Notes: generated from the letters alone by a model not told the origin. Counted from the stretch's first letter, positions 6,070-15,833 are shown. The stretch is 20,464 bases of DNA from CANLWN01 sp039815505 (GCA_039815505.1 JBCBZE010000024.1:1-20464); one strand, 5' to 3'. Numbers and translations are program-made.

Positions 6070-7674
6070 TTATTTCATTTTCAATATAGCGAATTCCATG
6101 GAAAGCGGTTGTAAGGCATCGAACAAATAAGAAATTAATTCCTGCCCATACTCAAGATACAATTCTGAAAAATTAAGACTGCGTTCCTGTAAGGATTGAT
6201 TTGGAAATAAATCATTTTGTATATCGGTCATACGCACTACATGGTCTTTCAATTTTCTTTTTTGAGCTTTCAACAAACGTTTTTCCAAATGATCCAGACC
6301 CTTTTTTTGTTTTACTTCTTGCGCTTTTACTGCCCCCAAAAAGGAAGCGTCGGTCTGCCCTGCCAACGTATACAATTCCTTAAATTGGTCTTCTAGATAT
6401 GTTTTTTGGGGTGAAAAATCAATATCAACATTAGAAATCTCTCGTATTTTTTTATTGATAAAGCTGCTCTGTCCTAAAAATAGGTCTTCTATTTTTAGAT
6501 GCAGTTTTTTAATTTTATCGACTTGCTTTTCCCTTATGACCAAAGCAGAATTCCGAAGCAATAGCATCGGGAACGTAATTTCCATGGCATCAAATGAGGA
6601 CTTCAGCTCCATCCAATACGCAAGTTCTCCCCCGCCTCCAATATAACAGAGATTGGGCAGTAGTACTTCTTGGTATAAGGGTCTGGAGATAACGTTGGGC
6701 GAAAAACGTTCGGGAAATGCATCGAGTTCTTTTAACAGTTCATTTTTTTTCCAACTTATGTTATGTCCGTCTACGGCATATTTTCCATCCTGTTCCACTA
6801 TTCTCCCACGCAATCCATCGATCAAATAAAAATAGTTGATTTCCCTTGGGTTTACCTGTATACCATAGTTTTCGGGAAGTTTTGATAATTCCGAAACGGT
6901 TTCGGTCACTTTGGTAAAAGCACAGTTTTCGAAGATATCTTTTTTTGCGAACGGGATTAAAAGTCGTTTTAAATCACCGTCATCGCCATCTACTATGACC
7001 AATCCATAAGACCCGAAAAGTTCATTCGCTAAATATCTTGTAGCGTCTGTAAGATGTTGGTGCTTTAAATAAGCTTCTGAAAATAATTGTTTAAGTACAT
7101 CCGCATTGCGACTTGTACCCAATGTTATGGAAAAAGCCTCGTATATTGCGTCCAATGCTTTGGTCGGCAACTTGCCCACCGCACCGGAGGCCATATGGTT
7201 CCATTGTAACTTTTTTCCCTTAAAATTAAAATAATTGATTTCCTCAAAATCGTGATCCTCCGTTGCCATCCAATATACGGGAACAAAATTGTACTCGGGA
7301 TATGTTTTTTTTAGCTCCTTCGTTAGATTGATCGTAGAAATGATCTTGTACAGAAAATATAAGGGTCCCGTGAAAAGATTCAGTTGATGGCCCGTCACTA
7401 CGGTGAACGTGTTATCATCTTTTAGTATGGAAATATTACGTTGTGTACTTTTGGAAACGGTGCTGGTTTTGTATTGCCTTTCCAATGCTTCGGAAAGTAC
7501 TGCTCTGTTCTTCTTGGGATAGTTTATTTTTTTTTCATCGATTTGCCCTTTAAAGTTTTCCAAACTGGGAAATCTATTATAAAAAGGTTGTAGTTGGGTC
7601 TTCTCCTCCAGATAATCACATATCAATTTAGAAAAGTAACCGGTTTCCTTAAAAGGTATACAATCAATATCCAT
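6070..7674 (-). CDS. bshC: Bacillithiol biosynthesis cysteine-adding enzyme BshC
   Basis: BshC joins L-cysteine to glucosaminyl-malate, the last step of bacillithiol synthesis, in the cytoplasm. The 534 residues match the family's usual length of about 540. Family blocks are clear: 'VTGHQLNLFTGPLYFLYKI' at residues 93-111 (H96 in the TGHQ motif), 'VYWMATEDHDFEEI' at about 133-146 (H141), 'LFGSYGLVIVDGDD' near 218-231, and 'RPLYQEVLLPNLCYIGGGGE' in the second half, where Bacteroidota BshC proteins are strongly conserved. The C-terminal region holds a coiled-coil-like, Lys/Glu-rich stretch (KAQEVKQKKGLDHLEKRLLKAQ). It is the first gene of a probable two-gene unit. No clean promoter is seen upstream; TATATTTA on the minus strand near 7700 is only a weak -7 match. 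The gene supports bacillithiol as this organism's low-molecular-weight thiol; bshA and bshB lie elsewhere. Confidence 0.95.
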   Translation of the reverse strand: MDIDCIPFKETGYFSKLICDYLEEKTQLQPFYNRFPSLENFKGQIDEKKINYPKKNRAVLSEALERQYKTSTVSKSTQRNISILKDDNTFTVVTGHQLNLFTGPLYFLYKIISTINLTKELKKTYPEYNFVPVYWMATEDHDFEEINYFNFKGKKLQWNHMASGAVGKLPTKALDAIYEAFSITLGTSRNADVLKQLFSEAYLKHQHLTDATRYLANELFGSYGLVIVDGDDGDLKRLLIPFAKKDIFENCAFTKVTETVSELSKLPENYGIQVNPREINYFYLIDGLRGRIVEQDGKYAVDGHNISWKKNELLKELDAFPERFSPNVISRPLYQEVLLPNLCYIGGGGELAYWMELKSSFDAMEITFPMLLLRNSALVIREKQVDKIKKLHLKIEDLFLGQSSFINKKIREISNVDIDFSPQKTYLEDQFKELYTLAGQTDASFLGAVKAQEVKQKKGLDHLEKRLLKAQKRKLKDHVVRMTDIQNDLFPNQSLQERSLNFSELYLEYGQELISYLFDALQPLSMEFAILKMK

Positions 7675-7824
7675 ATAAATGTTAAAAGTACGGGTAAATA
7701 TAAAACTCTATGTGTATTCTGTTCCTAAAAATACGTTAAGAAGTTTTTCCTAGAATCAAAAAAGAATAAAGGAAAAAAGTAATTGGACGGCACATCCCCG
7801 TTATACATCAATATTCCATTATTC

Positions 7825-7859
7825 TTGCGAATCAATTCCATAATTTATCGTTAGATTTG
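7825..7859 (+). promoter_or_regulatory. Promoter of the M14 peptidase gene
   Basis: TAGATTTG (7852-7859) is a perfect match to the Bacteroidota -7 consensus TAnnTTTG. The nearest upstream TTG (7825-7827) leaves a 24-bp spacer, slightly longer than usual, so the -33 part is uncertain. The predicted start near 7865 gives a leader of about 20 nt before the ATG at 7886. Confidence 0.55.
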
Positions 7860-7885
7860 AGTACATACAAACTAAACAAACGACA

Positions 7886-10345
7886 ATGAAGCATTTTTTA
7901 CTCGCTTTAAATCTTGTCTTTTCCATTTTCGTCTTTGCCCAAGAACTAAAATCCCCTTCTGAATTTTTAGGGTACGAACTGGGAACTCAATTTACCCGTC
8001 ATCACGAAGTAGTGGACTATTATCAGTATATCGCGCAAACGGCATCGGATAGGGTACAGTTGACCGAATATGGAAAAACCAACGAAAGACGCCCTCTTTT
8101 ACTGGCCTATGTTTCCTCTCCCGACAATATCAAAAATTTGGAAACTATTCGGAAAGACCATTTAAAAAACACAAAAGGCGGTAGTGAAGCTTCCAAGGCC
8201 ATAGTCTGGTTAAGCTATAATGTGCATGGTAATGAAAGTGTTGGTACCGAGGCTTCTATGCAGACCATATATGATCTACTGACCCGTAAGAGCAGCTATT
8301 TAAAAGACGTTGTGGTCATTATGGACCCCTGTATAAACCCTGATGGCCGGGACCGCTATGTAAACTGGTACAACCAATACAAAAACACACCTAACAATGT
8401 TGACCCCAATAGCAAGGAACACCACGAAGATTGGTTGAGGGGCAGGTCTAATCATTATATGTTCGATCTCAATCGAGATTGGGCATGGTTGACCCAATTG
8501 GAAAGTCAACAGCGTCTAAAAAAATACAACCAGTGGTTGCCACATGTACACGCGGATTTTCATGAACAGGGAATAGACAACCCTTACTTTTTTGCACCGG
8601 CTGCAGAACCTTTCCATGAGGTTATCACAGATTTTCAGCGTGATTTTCAAGTCACCTTCGGGAAAAACCATGCTAAGTATTTCGATGCGAACGGTTGGTA
8701 TTATTTTACCAAAGAATTCTACGATTTGTTTTATCCCAGTTATGGCGATACCTATCCTACATATAACGGTGCCATAGGGATGACCTATGAACAGGGCGGA
8801 AGTGGTAGGGCCGGGCTGGGGGTCATTACCCGTATTGGGGATACGCTTACCCTAAAAGATCGAATTTTACATCACCATACTACCGGCCTGTCCACCGTGG
8901 AGGTGGCCTCCAAGAATGTGGCTACATTGAATGAAGAATTCAAAAAGTTCTATCAGGTCAAAAACTATAGATACAAAAGCTATGTGCTCAACGGCGATAG
9001 TGATAAAATAGAAGCCCTTAAAGCCCTATTGGCGAAGCATGAGATACAATATGGCATTCCCAATACCGGAACCGTAAAGGGGTTTAACTATAAAACCGGA
9101 AGAAACGGAACGCTAAGGACGTCGGGCAAAAGCTTGGTAGTATCCACAAATCAGACCAAGGGCACCCTTGTAAAGGTATTGTTTGAACCCAATGCCAAAT
9201 TGGGCGATTCCCTCACCTATGACATTACAGCCTGGTCATTACCTTATGCGTATGGCTTGGATGCAGTGGCTTCAGAAACCTCGGTAAATGCAGCTCCCGT
9301 GGACGAACCGAGTGTTCCCCTTGTAGAAGGAGGCAATATTGGGGAAGATGCCTATGCATTTTTAACAGATTGGAGCAGTATGAAAGATGCACGCTTTCTA
9401 GCAGAATTATTAAAAAATGGAATTAGAGTGCGCTATGCGGAAAAACCATTTAAGATGGATGGTAAAAGTTATAAAAGGGGAAGCTTGATCATTACAAAAT
9501 CGGACAACAAAAATCATAGCGACTTTTTAGGCATCTTAACCGATGTTGCCCAGAAGCATCTGGTGTCATTAACCGCCACCTATACGGGATTTGTAGAGAA
9601 AGGTAAGGATTTTGGCTCCAGCGATGTACAAATGATCCCCCATCTAAAAGTAGCTATGCTTTCGGGAAAACCAACCTCAACCTTGCGCTTTGGGGAGATT
9701 TGGCATTTTTTTGAACAGCAATTGCACTACCCCTTGACCATTATAGACAGTGACTACTTTGAGCAAGTAAATTTTTCCGGATACGATGTCCTCATTTTGC
9801 CGGGAGGGCGTTACAATGGGTTTTTTAACGAACATCAGTTAAAAGCGCTTAAGGAATGGGTGGAAAAAGGTGGTAAACTCATCGCAATGGGTAATGCCAT
9901 TAAAGGAATTGATGGTGAAAATGGTTTTGGAATAAAGACAAAAGAGTCCAATACCGATAGTTCGGAGGTTTACATCTATTCCCATGAAGAAGCGGAACGG
10001 GAGCAATTAAAAAACATAATTACGGGAGCCATATTCAAGACAAAAGTAGATACTACCCACCCCTTGGCCTATGGCTATGACGATACCTATTTTACGTTAA
10101 AATTAGGAAGCGATGCTTATGAATATCTGGACAAGGGAACCGTTGTCCAAATCGAAAATACTACGGATCCCGTTGCCGGTTTTGCAGGAAGTGAAGCCAA
10201 AAAGAAGATTAAAAACACCATGGTATTTGGGGTAGAACAGCATGGGCAAGGACAAGTGGTTTATATGATTGATAACCCTTTGTTCAGAGGCTTTTGGGAA
10301 AATGGGAAACTGTTTTTTGCCAATGCCCTTTTTATGGTAGATTAA
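7886..10345 (+). CDS. Secreted M14 zinc carboxypeptidase with GATase1-like C-terminal region
   Basis: A signal peptide (hydrophobic residues 4-17, cleavage likely after A18 in VFA-QE) sends this 819-residue protein to the periplasm or beyond. The M14 peptidase domain occupies about residues 20-370. Zinc ligands are H114 and E117 in NVHGNES and H226 in ADFHEQG. N196-R197 in DLNRDWAW matches the substrate-carboxylate-binding Asn-Arg pair, and E302 in MTYEQGG is the probable catalytic glutamate. The second half ends in a class I glutamine-amidotransferase-like fold (about 580-819) with YDVLILPGGRYN near 633-644 and GGKLIAMG. No Cys occupies the usual nucleophile position, so that region is probably structural or ligand-binding. 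This architecture and length are usual for the Bacteroidota M14 family. It has its own promoter and no co-directional upstream gene. Substrate peptides are unknown. Confidence 0.9.
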   Translation: MKHFLLALNLVFSIFVFAQELKSPSEFLGYELGTQFTRHHEVVDYYQYIAQTASDRVQLTEYGKTNERRPLLLAYVSSPDNIKNLETIRKDHLKNTKGGSEASKAIVWLSYNVHGNESVGTEASMQTIYDLLTRKSSYLKDVVVIMDPCINPDGRDRYVNWYNQYKNTPNNVDPNSKEHHEDWLRGRSNHYMFDLNRDWAWLTQLESQQRLKKYNQWLPHVHADFHEQGIDNPYFFAPAAEPFHEVITDFQRDFQVTFGKNHAKYFDANGWYYFTKEFYDLFYPSYGDTYPTYNGAIGMTYEQGGSGRAGLGVITRIGDTLTLKDRILHHHTTGLSTVEVASKNVATLNEEFKKFYQVKNYRYKSYVLNGDSDKIEALKALLAKHEIQYGIPNTGTVKGFNYKTGRNGTLRTSGKSLVVSTNQTKGTLVKVLFEPNAKLGDSLTYDITAWSLPYAYGLDAVASETSVNAAPVDEPSVPLVEGGNIGEDAYAFLTDWSSMKDARFLAELLKNGIRVRYAEKPFKMDGKSYKRGSLIITKSDNKNHSDFLGILTDVAQKHLVSLTATYTGFVEKGKDFGSSDVQMIPHLKVAMLSGKPTSTLRFGEIWHFFEQQLHYPLTIIDSDYFEQVNFSGYDVLILPGGRYNGFFNEHQLKALKEWVEKGGKLIAMGNAIKGIDGENGFGIKTKESNTDSSEVYIYSHEEAEREQLKNIITGAIFKTKVDTTHPLAYGYDDTYFTLKLGSDAYEYLDKGTVVQIENTTDPVAGFAGSEAKKKIKNTMVFGVEQHGQGQVVYMIDNPLFRGFWENGKLFFANALFMVD

Positions 10346-10476
10346 GACATTTCATGGATTTGAACAACCCTTGGCCTTATTAATTCGCAGCAATGCATCT
10401 AATCGTTATGGCCATGATAATCGTGTCCATACTTATAGCTACGATATAGTTTTAGAGCGCACATTTAATTGATAAG

Positions 10477-13400
10477 GTGAAGATTGAAAAAAGAAAAAAT
10501 ACGATTAAAAAACCAAGTTATACTTGGCTTTCGGACCCATCCATTTTCAATCTTGGTCAAGAACTTCCTGCCGCTTTTAGACATAAAAGTTTAGTTGACA
10601 AGAATATCCTACCACTAAATGGAAAGTGGTCATTTCTTTGGGAAACGTCTAAAAACAAGGTGCCTAAAAACTTTTCCGACCCAAACTTTGACCATAGCGG
10701 ATGGAAAACCTTGGCGGTTCCGGCCAATTGGGAGTTAAACGGATATGGAACGCCTATCTATGTAAACGACCGTTATCCATTTCCGAAACACCCGCCCCAT
10801 GTACCCGAAGAAAACCCTATGGGCATTTACAAGAAAAAGATAGTACTACCCAAAAATTGGAGGGGGAAGGAAGTTTTTTTTGTGGTGGGCGCTATAAAGT
10901 CCGCATCTTATTTTTGGGTCAACGGTCATTTTATGGGTTATAACCAGGATAGTAAAACCGAGGTCGTTTTTAACATTACACCTTATATCTCCGATACCAT
11001 CGATATTACCATTCAAACCTTTCGCTGGTGCGACGGCAGTTACTTGGAATGCCAAGATTTCTGGCGTATCAGCGGTATAGAAAGAAGCGTTTACCTTAGG
11101 GCCCAGAATTCGGTCTACATTGCCGACCATCACAGTATCGCCACTCTGGAAAACAACTATGTCAACGGAAAACTAGAGGTAAGAACCATCTTAAAAAACA
11201 AATCGAACAAACTAACCAATGGGAAAATCGATATCATCTTAAGAGATAAAACTTCTGGGTTATTGTTAAAATCCTCCTCCCCGTATTCTTGTGAATCGGA
11301 CAAGGATCTTCATGCGTGTGCTTTTTTAAAAGTTTCAGACGTAAATGCGTGGAATTCCGAATCCCCGTATCTATATGATTTATCGATACAGCTTTTGGAT
11401 GGAAACAAAAAAGTTGATGAAATCCATACCAGAATAGGATTTAGGACTATTGAAATTCTTGAAAATAGGTTATGTATCAATGGAAAACCGTTAACACTAA
11501 AGGGTGTAAATCGTCATGAGCATGATGAATATACGGGACATGTAATTACAAAGGAAAGTATGGTAACGGATATACTTCTTATGAAAAGAAATAATATCAA
11601 TGCCGTTCGCAACAGCCACTATCCCAATGCCCAAGAGTGGTATGCACTATGTGATGCATATGGCCTATATGTGGTGGACGAGGCCAACATAGAAAGCCAT
11701 GGAATGGGATATGGACAAGAAAGTCTGGCCAAAGATAAAGCTTGGGGGGCCGCTCATATGGATAGGATACAACGCATGTATCATAGAAGTAAAAATCATT
11801 GTTCGGTCATTATTTGGTCCATGGGCAACGAAGCAGGTAACGGTGTAAATTTTGATGAAGCCTACAAGTGGCTCAAAAAAGAGGATAAGACACGACCTGT
11901 TCAATATGAGCAGGCCATGGAAGCGGCAAATACGGATATTGTCTGCCCCATGTACCCTAGCCCCTCGCAACTAAAGGACTATGCTGAAAACAGAGGGGAT
12001 AGGCCCTACATTCTATGCGAATATTCCCATGCTATGGGAAATAGCAACGGCAACCTAAAGGAGTATTGGGATATTATTGACCAATACAATTGTCTCCAAG
12101 GAGGTTTCATTTGGGATTGGATGGACCAAGGATTGGTTAAACAAAAAAACAATCAGGACATTTGGGCGTTTGGAGGTCATTTTGGTCCTGCGGACACCCC
12201 AAGTGATGGTAATTTTTGTATGAATGGACTATTGTGGCCCAATAGATTGCCCAAGCCGGCCATGCACGAAGTAAAAAAGTGTTACCAACCAGTAAAGTTT
12301 AAACTAAAGGATGTCCTGGACAGACGGTTGACGATTAGAAATGAGTGGCTTTTTACCTCACTAAAAGGGTTTAGTTTAGAATGGTCCATTATAACCAAAA
12401 ACGAACAAGTGGATTCGGGCGTTGTTGACCTTGATATCGCCGCCAATGACCAACTCTGCTATGAACTACCCTACAAAATTTCCGAACTGGACAAAACACT
12501 TGATCATTACTTGAACTTGGCAATTGTTTCCAATACATCTACTTTTTGGTTAGAAAAAGGACATATTTTGGCCAAAGACCAACTAAAAATTTTGGAAGGT
12601 GGTCCTAACGAAGATAAAATAGTACGCAAAAAAAAGGACACCGTTTTGATAAAAGACAGACACTATGTTTTGTCAGGAGAGGAAATTATAGCGAAGGTCA
12701 ACCGAAATACCGGACTTATGGACTCCCTTTTGGTAAACGGTAAAGAAAAGCTGTTGGATGCTGTACGCCCTATTTTTTGGCGTGCTCCGACCGATAATGA
12801 TTTTGGATGGAACATGCCCCATGAATGTGGCTTCTGGAAAGAAGTAAGCCAACATTTCAAGTTGATATCGTTACTTGAAAAAGATAATGGTATAAAGGCA
12901 ATATTTGATTTGGGTGATGGTAAAGCCCAAGTCCATTTGATGTATAGGATAAACTTGGGAAAGTGTATGGTAACAACTACCCTGAAAGTACCGAACAACC
13001 TACCTCCAATACCACGAATAGGTTTACATTTTACGTTAAATCCGGAGTTATTGAACGTAAAATGGTATGGAAGGGGGCCACATGAAAACTATCTAGACCG
13101 AAAAGATGCTGCGCATTTTGGCATCTACACTTCAGATGTGGCCCGGCAATACGTACCCTATGTTTCACCACAGGAAAATGGTGCCAAACAAGATTGTGCA
13201 TGGGTTACTTTGGACAGCTTGGACGAACAGCGGGCCTTAAAAATAAGCGGAGACCAACCTTTTGCTTTTAGCGCCCTACCTTATAGTCCATGGCAATTAA
13301 CAAGAATCAATAGGGACTTAGGGCATAACCATGAGTTAAAGCAAGAAAATAAGGTACATCTCTGTATTGATCATAAACATATGGGGTTGGGGGGTGTAGA

Positions 13401-13482
13401 CTCGTGGTTATCCAGACCTTTGGACAAGTATATACTCCCAGCTAGGAACTATACTTTTAATATCTTTATCGAAACCCCATAA
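10477..13482 (+). CDS. lacZ: GH2 beta-galactosidase (LacZ type), GTG start
   Basis: The 1001-residue protein has the full LacZ domain order: sugar-binding jelly roll (about 50-215), immunoglobulin-like domain (about 220-335), TIM barrel (about 335-630), a second Ig-like region and the C-terminal beta-sandwich 'small chain' domain (about 740-1000, with RAPTDNDFG and WYGRGPHENYLDR). The acid/base is E452 in WSMGNEAGNG and the nucleophile E515 in LCEYSHAMGNS. It hydrolyses terminal beta-galactosides. There is no signal peptide, so it is cytoplasmic. The start is GTG at 10477, preceded by AAG; the frame has a stop at 10453-10455 and no ATG before the domain begins, so GTG is the best choice. The symporter gene begins 13 bp after its stop, implying an operon for uptake and cleavage of galactose-containing sugars. 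No clear promoter is seen in the 131 bp upstream, only a weak TAGTTTTA at 10447-10454. Confidence 0.93.
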   Translation: MKIEKRKNTIKKPSYTWLSDPSIFNLGQELPAAFRHKSLVDKNILPLNGKWSFLWETSKNKVPKNFSDPNFDHSGWKTLAVPANWELNGYGTPIYVNDRYPFPKHPPHVPEENPMGIYKKKIVLPKNWRGKEVFFVVGAIKSASYFWVNGHFMGYNQDSKTEVVFNITPYISDTIDITIQTFRWCDGSYLECQDFWRISGIERSVYLRAQNSVYIADHHSIATLENNYVNGKLEVRTILKNKSNKLTNGKIDIILRDKTSGLLLKSSSPYSCESDKDLHACAFLKVSDVNAWNSESPYLYDLSIQLLDGNKKVDEIHTRIGFRTIEILENRLCINGKPLTLKGVNRHEHDEYTGHVITKESMVTDILLMKRNNINAVRNSHYPNAQEWYALCDAYGLYVVDEANIESHGMGYGQESLAKDKAWGAAHMDRIQRMYHRSKNHCSVIIWSMGNEAGNGVNFDEAYKWLKKEDKTRPVQYEQAMEAANTDIVCPMYPSPSQLKDYAENRGDRPYILCEYSHAMGNSNGNLKEYWDIIDQYNCLQGGFIWDWMDQGLVKQKNNQDIWAFGGHFGPADTPSDGNFCMNGLLWPNRLPKPAMHEVKKCYQPVKFKLKDVLDRRLTIRNEWLFTSLKGFSLEWSIITKNEQVDSGVVDLDIAANDQLCYELPYKISELDKTLDHYLNLAIVSNTSTFWLEKGHILAKDQLKILEGGPNEDKIVRKKKDTVLIKDRHYVLSGEEIIAKVNRNTGLMDSLLVNGKEKLLDAVRPIFWRAPTDNDFGWNMPHECGFWKEVSQHFKLISLLEKDNGIKAIFDLGDGKAQVHLMYRINLGKCMVTTTLKVPNNLPPIPRIGLHFTLNPELLNVKWYGRGPHENYLDRKDAAHFGIYTSDVARQYVPYVSPQENGAKQDCAWVTLDSLDEQRALKISGDQPFAFSALPYSPWQLTRINRDLGHNHELKQENKVHLCIDHKHMGLGGVDSWLSRPLDKYILPARNYTFNIFIETP

Positions 13483-13495
13483 ATAAACCCACTTT

Positions 13496-15067
13496 ATGGA
13501 AAGTCTTATTTCGAGTATCGATATTGGAATTATTATTTCTTATTTTTTTATTGTACTCTTCATAGGTTTATGGATTTCAAGAAAAACCAAAACCGGTGAA
13601 GATCTCTTTTTAGGAGGGCGTACGTTTGGATGGGGGGTCATAGGGTTATCGCTTTTTGCCTCAAACATCTCGGGTTCTACAATCGTTGGTTTGGCAGGGG
13701 CAGCATATACAACGGGTATTGTTAATTCCGTTTATGAATGGATGTCCGGGCTGCCATTAATCATCGCAGCGCTTATTTTTATACCTCTTTACTTAAGAAA
13801 CAAGATTACCACTATTCCGGAATTTCTTCAACTAAGATATGATAGGCGATCCCAATTATTCTTCTCCGCCATCACCGTATTCAGCACTATAATGATAGAA
13901 ACTGCCGGTGCACTATATGCCGGTAGCTTGGTATTACAAACTTTCTTTCCGGATTTGGTTATGTGGCAAACGGCCTTGGTCTTAGCAGTTGTGGCAGGAA
14001 TTTATACGGCGGGCGGTGGTCTAAAGGCAGTAGTCTATACGGATGCCATACAAGCGATTATTCTTATTATAGGTTGTAGTGTGATTTCGTGGATTTTATT
14101 TGGCCGGTTAGATTACGATTGGGGAAAGGTGGTCGCCTCTGCGCCCAACGGACATTTTTCCGTAGTACAACCATTGGACGACAAAGGGCTTCCGTGGCCA
14201 GGTTTGTTAATGGGCGTACCTTTTTTAGGCTTCTGGTATTGGTCCACCAATCAATATATTTTTCAGCGGGTACTTGGAGCCAAAGATATGAAGCAGGCAA
14301 GATGGGGCGTGGTCTTTGCAGGGTTCTTAAAAATTATTCCTCTTTTTATTATGGTGTTCCCGGGAGCTATGGCCATAAGTTTATACCCTGATATTGCCAA
14401 TGGTGACTCCGTATTCCCCACCTTGGTAACCAAAGTACTTCCCGTAGGTCTGGTAGGCCTGGTACTTGCAGGGGTTATTTCGGCGATAATGTCCAGTGTG
14501 GATTCTGCTTTGAACTCTTCCTCTACCCTATTTGTTATTGATTTTCTAAAACCCAACAGACCGAATATTACGGAGAAAGAAATTGTAAAGTATGGGCGTA
14601 TCACTACTTTGATCCTTATGATGGTAGCCGCATTATGGGCACCACAAATCCAAAACTTCACGGGCTTATGGGATTACTTACAGCAGATGTTTTCCATCAT
14701 TGTGCCACCCATTGCCGTTATATTTCTAATGGGAGTCTTCTTTAAAAGGGGAAATGGAGATGGTGCCTTCTGGACCTTGATATTGGGAACATTGGGAGGT
14801 ATTGTACTCTTTATATTGGAGCAATTTGATCTTTGGCATTTACATTATACCATGAATGTAGGCCTTATGGTTTTATTTTCTATGGTCATATTTCTATGGG
14901 TCAGTAAGATGACTCCTCCGCCCGATCCGGATAAAATAAAACTGCTGACCTACAAGCGTGAACTCCTTATGGATGGATTCCAAGATGTACCTTGGTATAA
15001 AAATTATATCTACCAAATAGTTGTTTTAGCACTTCTTATCTTTGCAATTCTAATCTGGTTATGGTAA
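13496..15067 (+). CDS. Sodium/solute symporter, SLC5/vSGLT-like sugar transporter
   Basis: The 523-residue membrane protein of the sodium:solute symporter family has about 13-14 hydrophobic segments. It resembles Vibrio vSGLT: 'LFASNISGSTIVG' (about 53-65), 'YEWMSGLPLII' (E81), 'TIPEFLQLRY' (about 103-112), 'YWSTNQYIFQR' (N252) and the sodium-site helix 'AIMSSVDSALNSSST'. The E81 and N252 motifs match polar residues lining the vSGLT sugar site, but the position of vSGLT Q69 is Thr here (T62), so the substrate may differ from plain galactose. The role is sodium-driven sugar uptake across the inner membrane. Its place 13 bp after the beta-galactosidase gene argues for galactose or a galactoside as substrate. 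rluF follows after 25 bp. A 132-codon antisense frame inside this gene is a shadow. Confidence 0.9.
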   Translation: MESLISSIDIGIIISYFFIVLFIGLWISRKTKTGEDLFLGGRTFGWGVIGLSLFASNISGSTIVGLAGAAYTTGIVNSVYEWMSGLPLIIAALIFIPLYLRNKITTIPEFLQLRYDRRSQLFFSAITVFSTIMIETAGALYAGSLVLQTFFPDLVMWQTALVLAVVAGIYTAGGGLKAVVYTDAIQAIILIIGCSVISWILFGRLDYDWGKVVASAPNGHFSVVQPLDDKGLPWPGLLMGVPFLGFWYWSTNQYIFQRVLGAKDMKQARWGVVFAGFLKIIPLFIMVFPGAMAISLYPDIANGDSVFPTLVTKVLPVGLVGLVLAGVISAIMSSVDSALNSSSTLFVIDFLKPNRPNITEKEIVKYGRITTLILMMVAALWAPQIQNFTGLWDYLQQMFSIIVPPIAVIFLMGVFFKRGNGDGAFWTLILGTLGGIVLFILEQFDLWHLHYTMNVGLMVLFSMVIFLWVSKMTPPPDPDKIKLLTYKRELLMDGFQDVPWYKNYIYQIVVLALLIFAILIWLW

Positions 15068-15092
15068 AGAAGGGTATAATTGCAAGATCTAT

Positions 15093-15833
15093 ATGAAAGA
15101 ACAACAGGTCACTAGAATCAATAAATATTTAAGTGAAGTAGGTTACTGCTCCCGTAGGACCGCAGATAAACTTATTGAGCAGGGAAGAGTAACCATCAAT
15201 GGTACCGTTCCCGAAATGGGCACAAAGATCGGGGCCGGTGATGAAGTGCGGGTAGATGGGGAGTTAATTTCGGAACCCAAGGAAAAACCGGTGTATATAG
15301 CCTTCAACAAACCTGTTGGCATTGTTTGTACCACAGATACAACAGTTGAAAAGGACAACATTATAGACTATATTGGCTATCCTAAACGTATTTTTCCCAT
15401 AGGTCGTTTGGACAAACCTAGTGAGGGTTTAATATTCCTAACCAATGATGGTGATATCGTAAACAAAATATTAAGGGCCAGAAACCATCATGAAAAAGAA
15501 TATATTGTAACGGTGAACAAACCCATTAATAGGACGTTTGTTAAGAAAATGAGTAACGGTGTCCCCATTCTCGATACCATCACCCGTAGGTGTTTGGTTG
15601 AACAAATTGACCATAAAACGTTCAAAATTATACTAACACAAGGGCTTAACCGTCAGATCCGAAGAATGTGCGAACATCTGGGGTATAGGGTCGTTAAACT
15701 AAGACGTATTCGTATCATGAACGTTTCATTGGATGTTCCCCTTGGCCAATGGAGAGATATTACCGAATCCGAATTAAAAGAGATTTACAAATTGGTTTCT
15801 ACCTCCACCAAAACCCATGACGACGTCATATAA
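15093..15833 (+). CDS. rluF: 23S rRNA pseudouridine synthase RluF
   Basis: RluF-type enzymes convert a uridine near position 2604 of 23S rRNA to pseudouridine. The 246 residues contain an N-terminal S4 RNA-binding domain (about 7-60: TRINKYLSEVGYCSRRTADKLI, G-RVTING) and the RsuA/RluB/E/F catalytic domain with IGRLDKPSEGLIFLTNDG; the catalytic aspartate is D107. The closing motif LNRQIRRMCEHLGYRVVKLRR is typical for RluF. E. coli RluF is somewhat longer (about 290 residues), mainly in its C-terminal tail. It begins 25 bp after the symporter gene without a visible promoter, so it is probably co-transcribed with it, although the functions are unrelated. Confidence 0.92.
   Translation: MKEQQVTRINKYLSEVGYCSRRTADKLIEQGRVTINGTVPEMGTKIGAGDEVRVDGELISEPKEKPVYIAFNKPVGIVCTTDTTVEKDNIIDYIGYPKRIFPIGRLDKPSEGLIFLTNDGDIVNKILRARNHHEKEYIVTVNKPINRTFVKKMSNGVPILDTITRRCLVEQIDHKTFKIILTQGLNRQIRRMCEHLGYRVVKLRRIRIMNVSLDVPLGQWRDITESELKEIYKLVSTSTKTHDDVI

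Noticed and set aside
14263..14661. 132-codon antisense ORF inside the symporter gene
   Set aside because: It lies wholly within a well-supported membrane transporter gene and its translation has no protein-like features; it is a codon-structure shadow.
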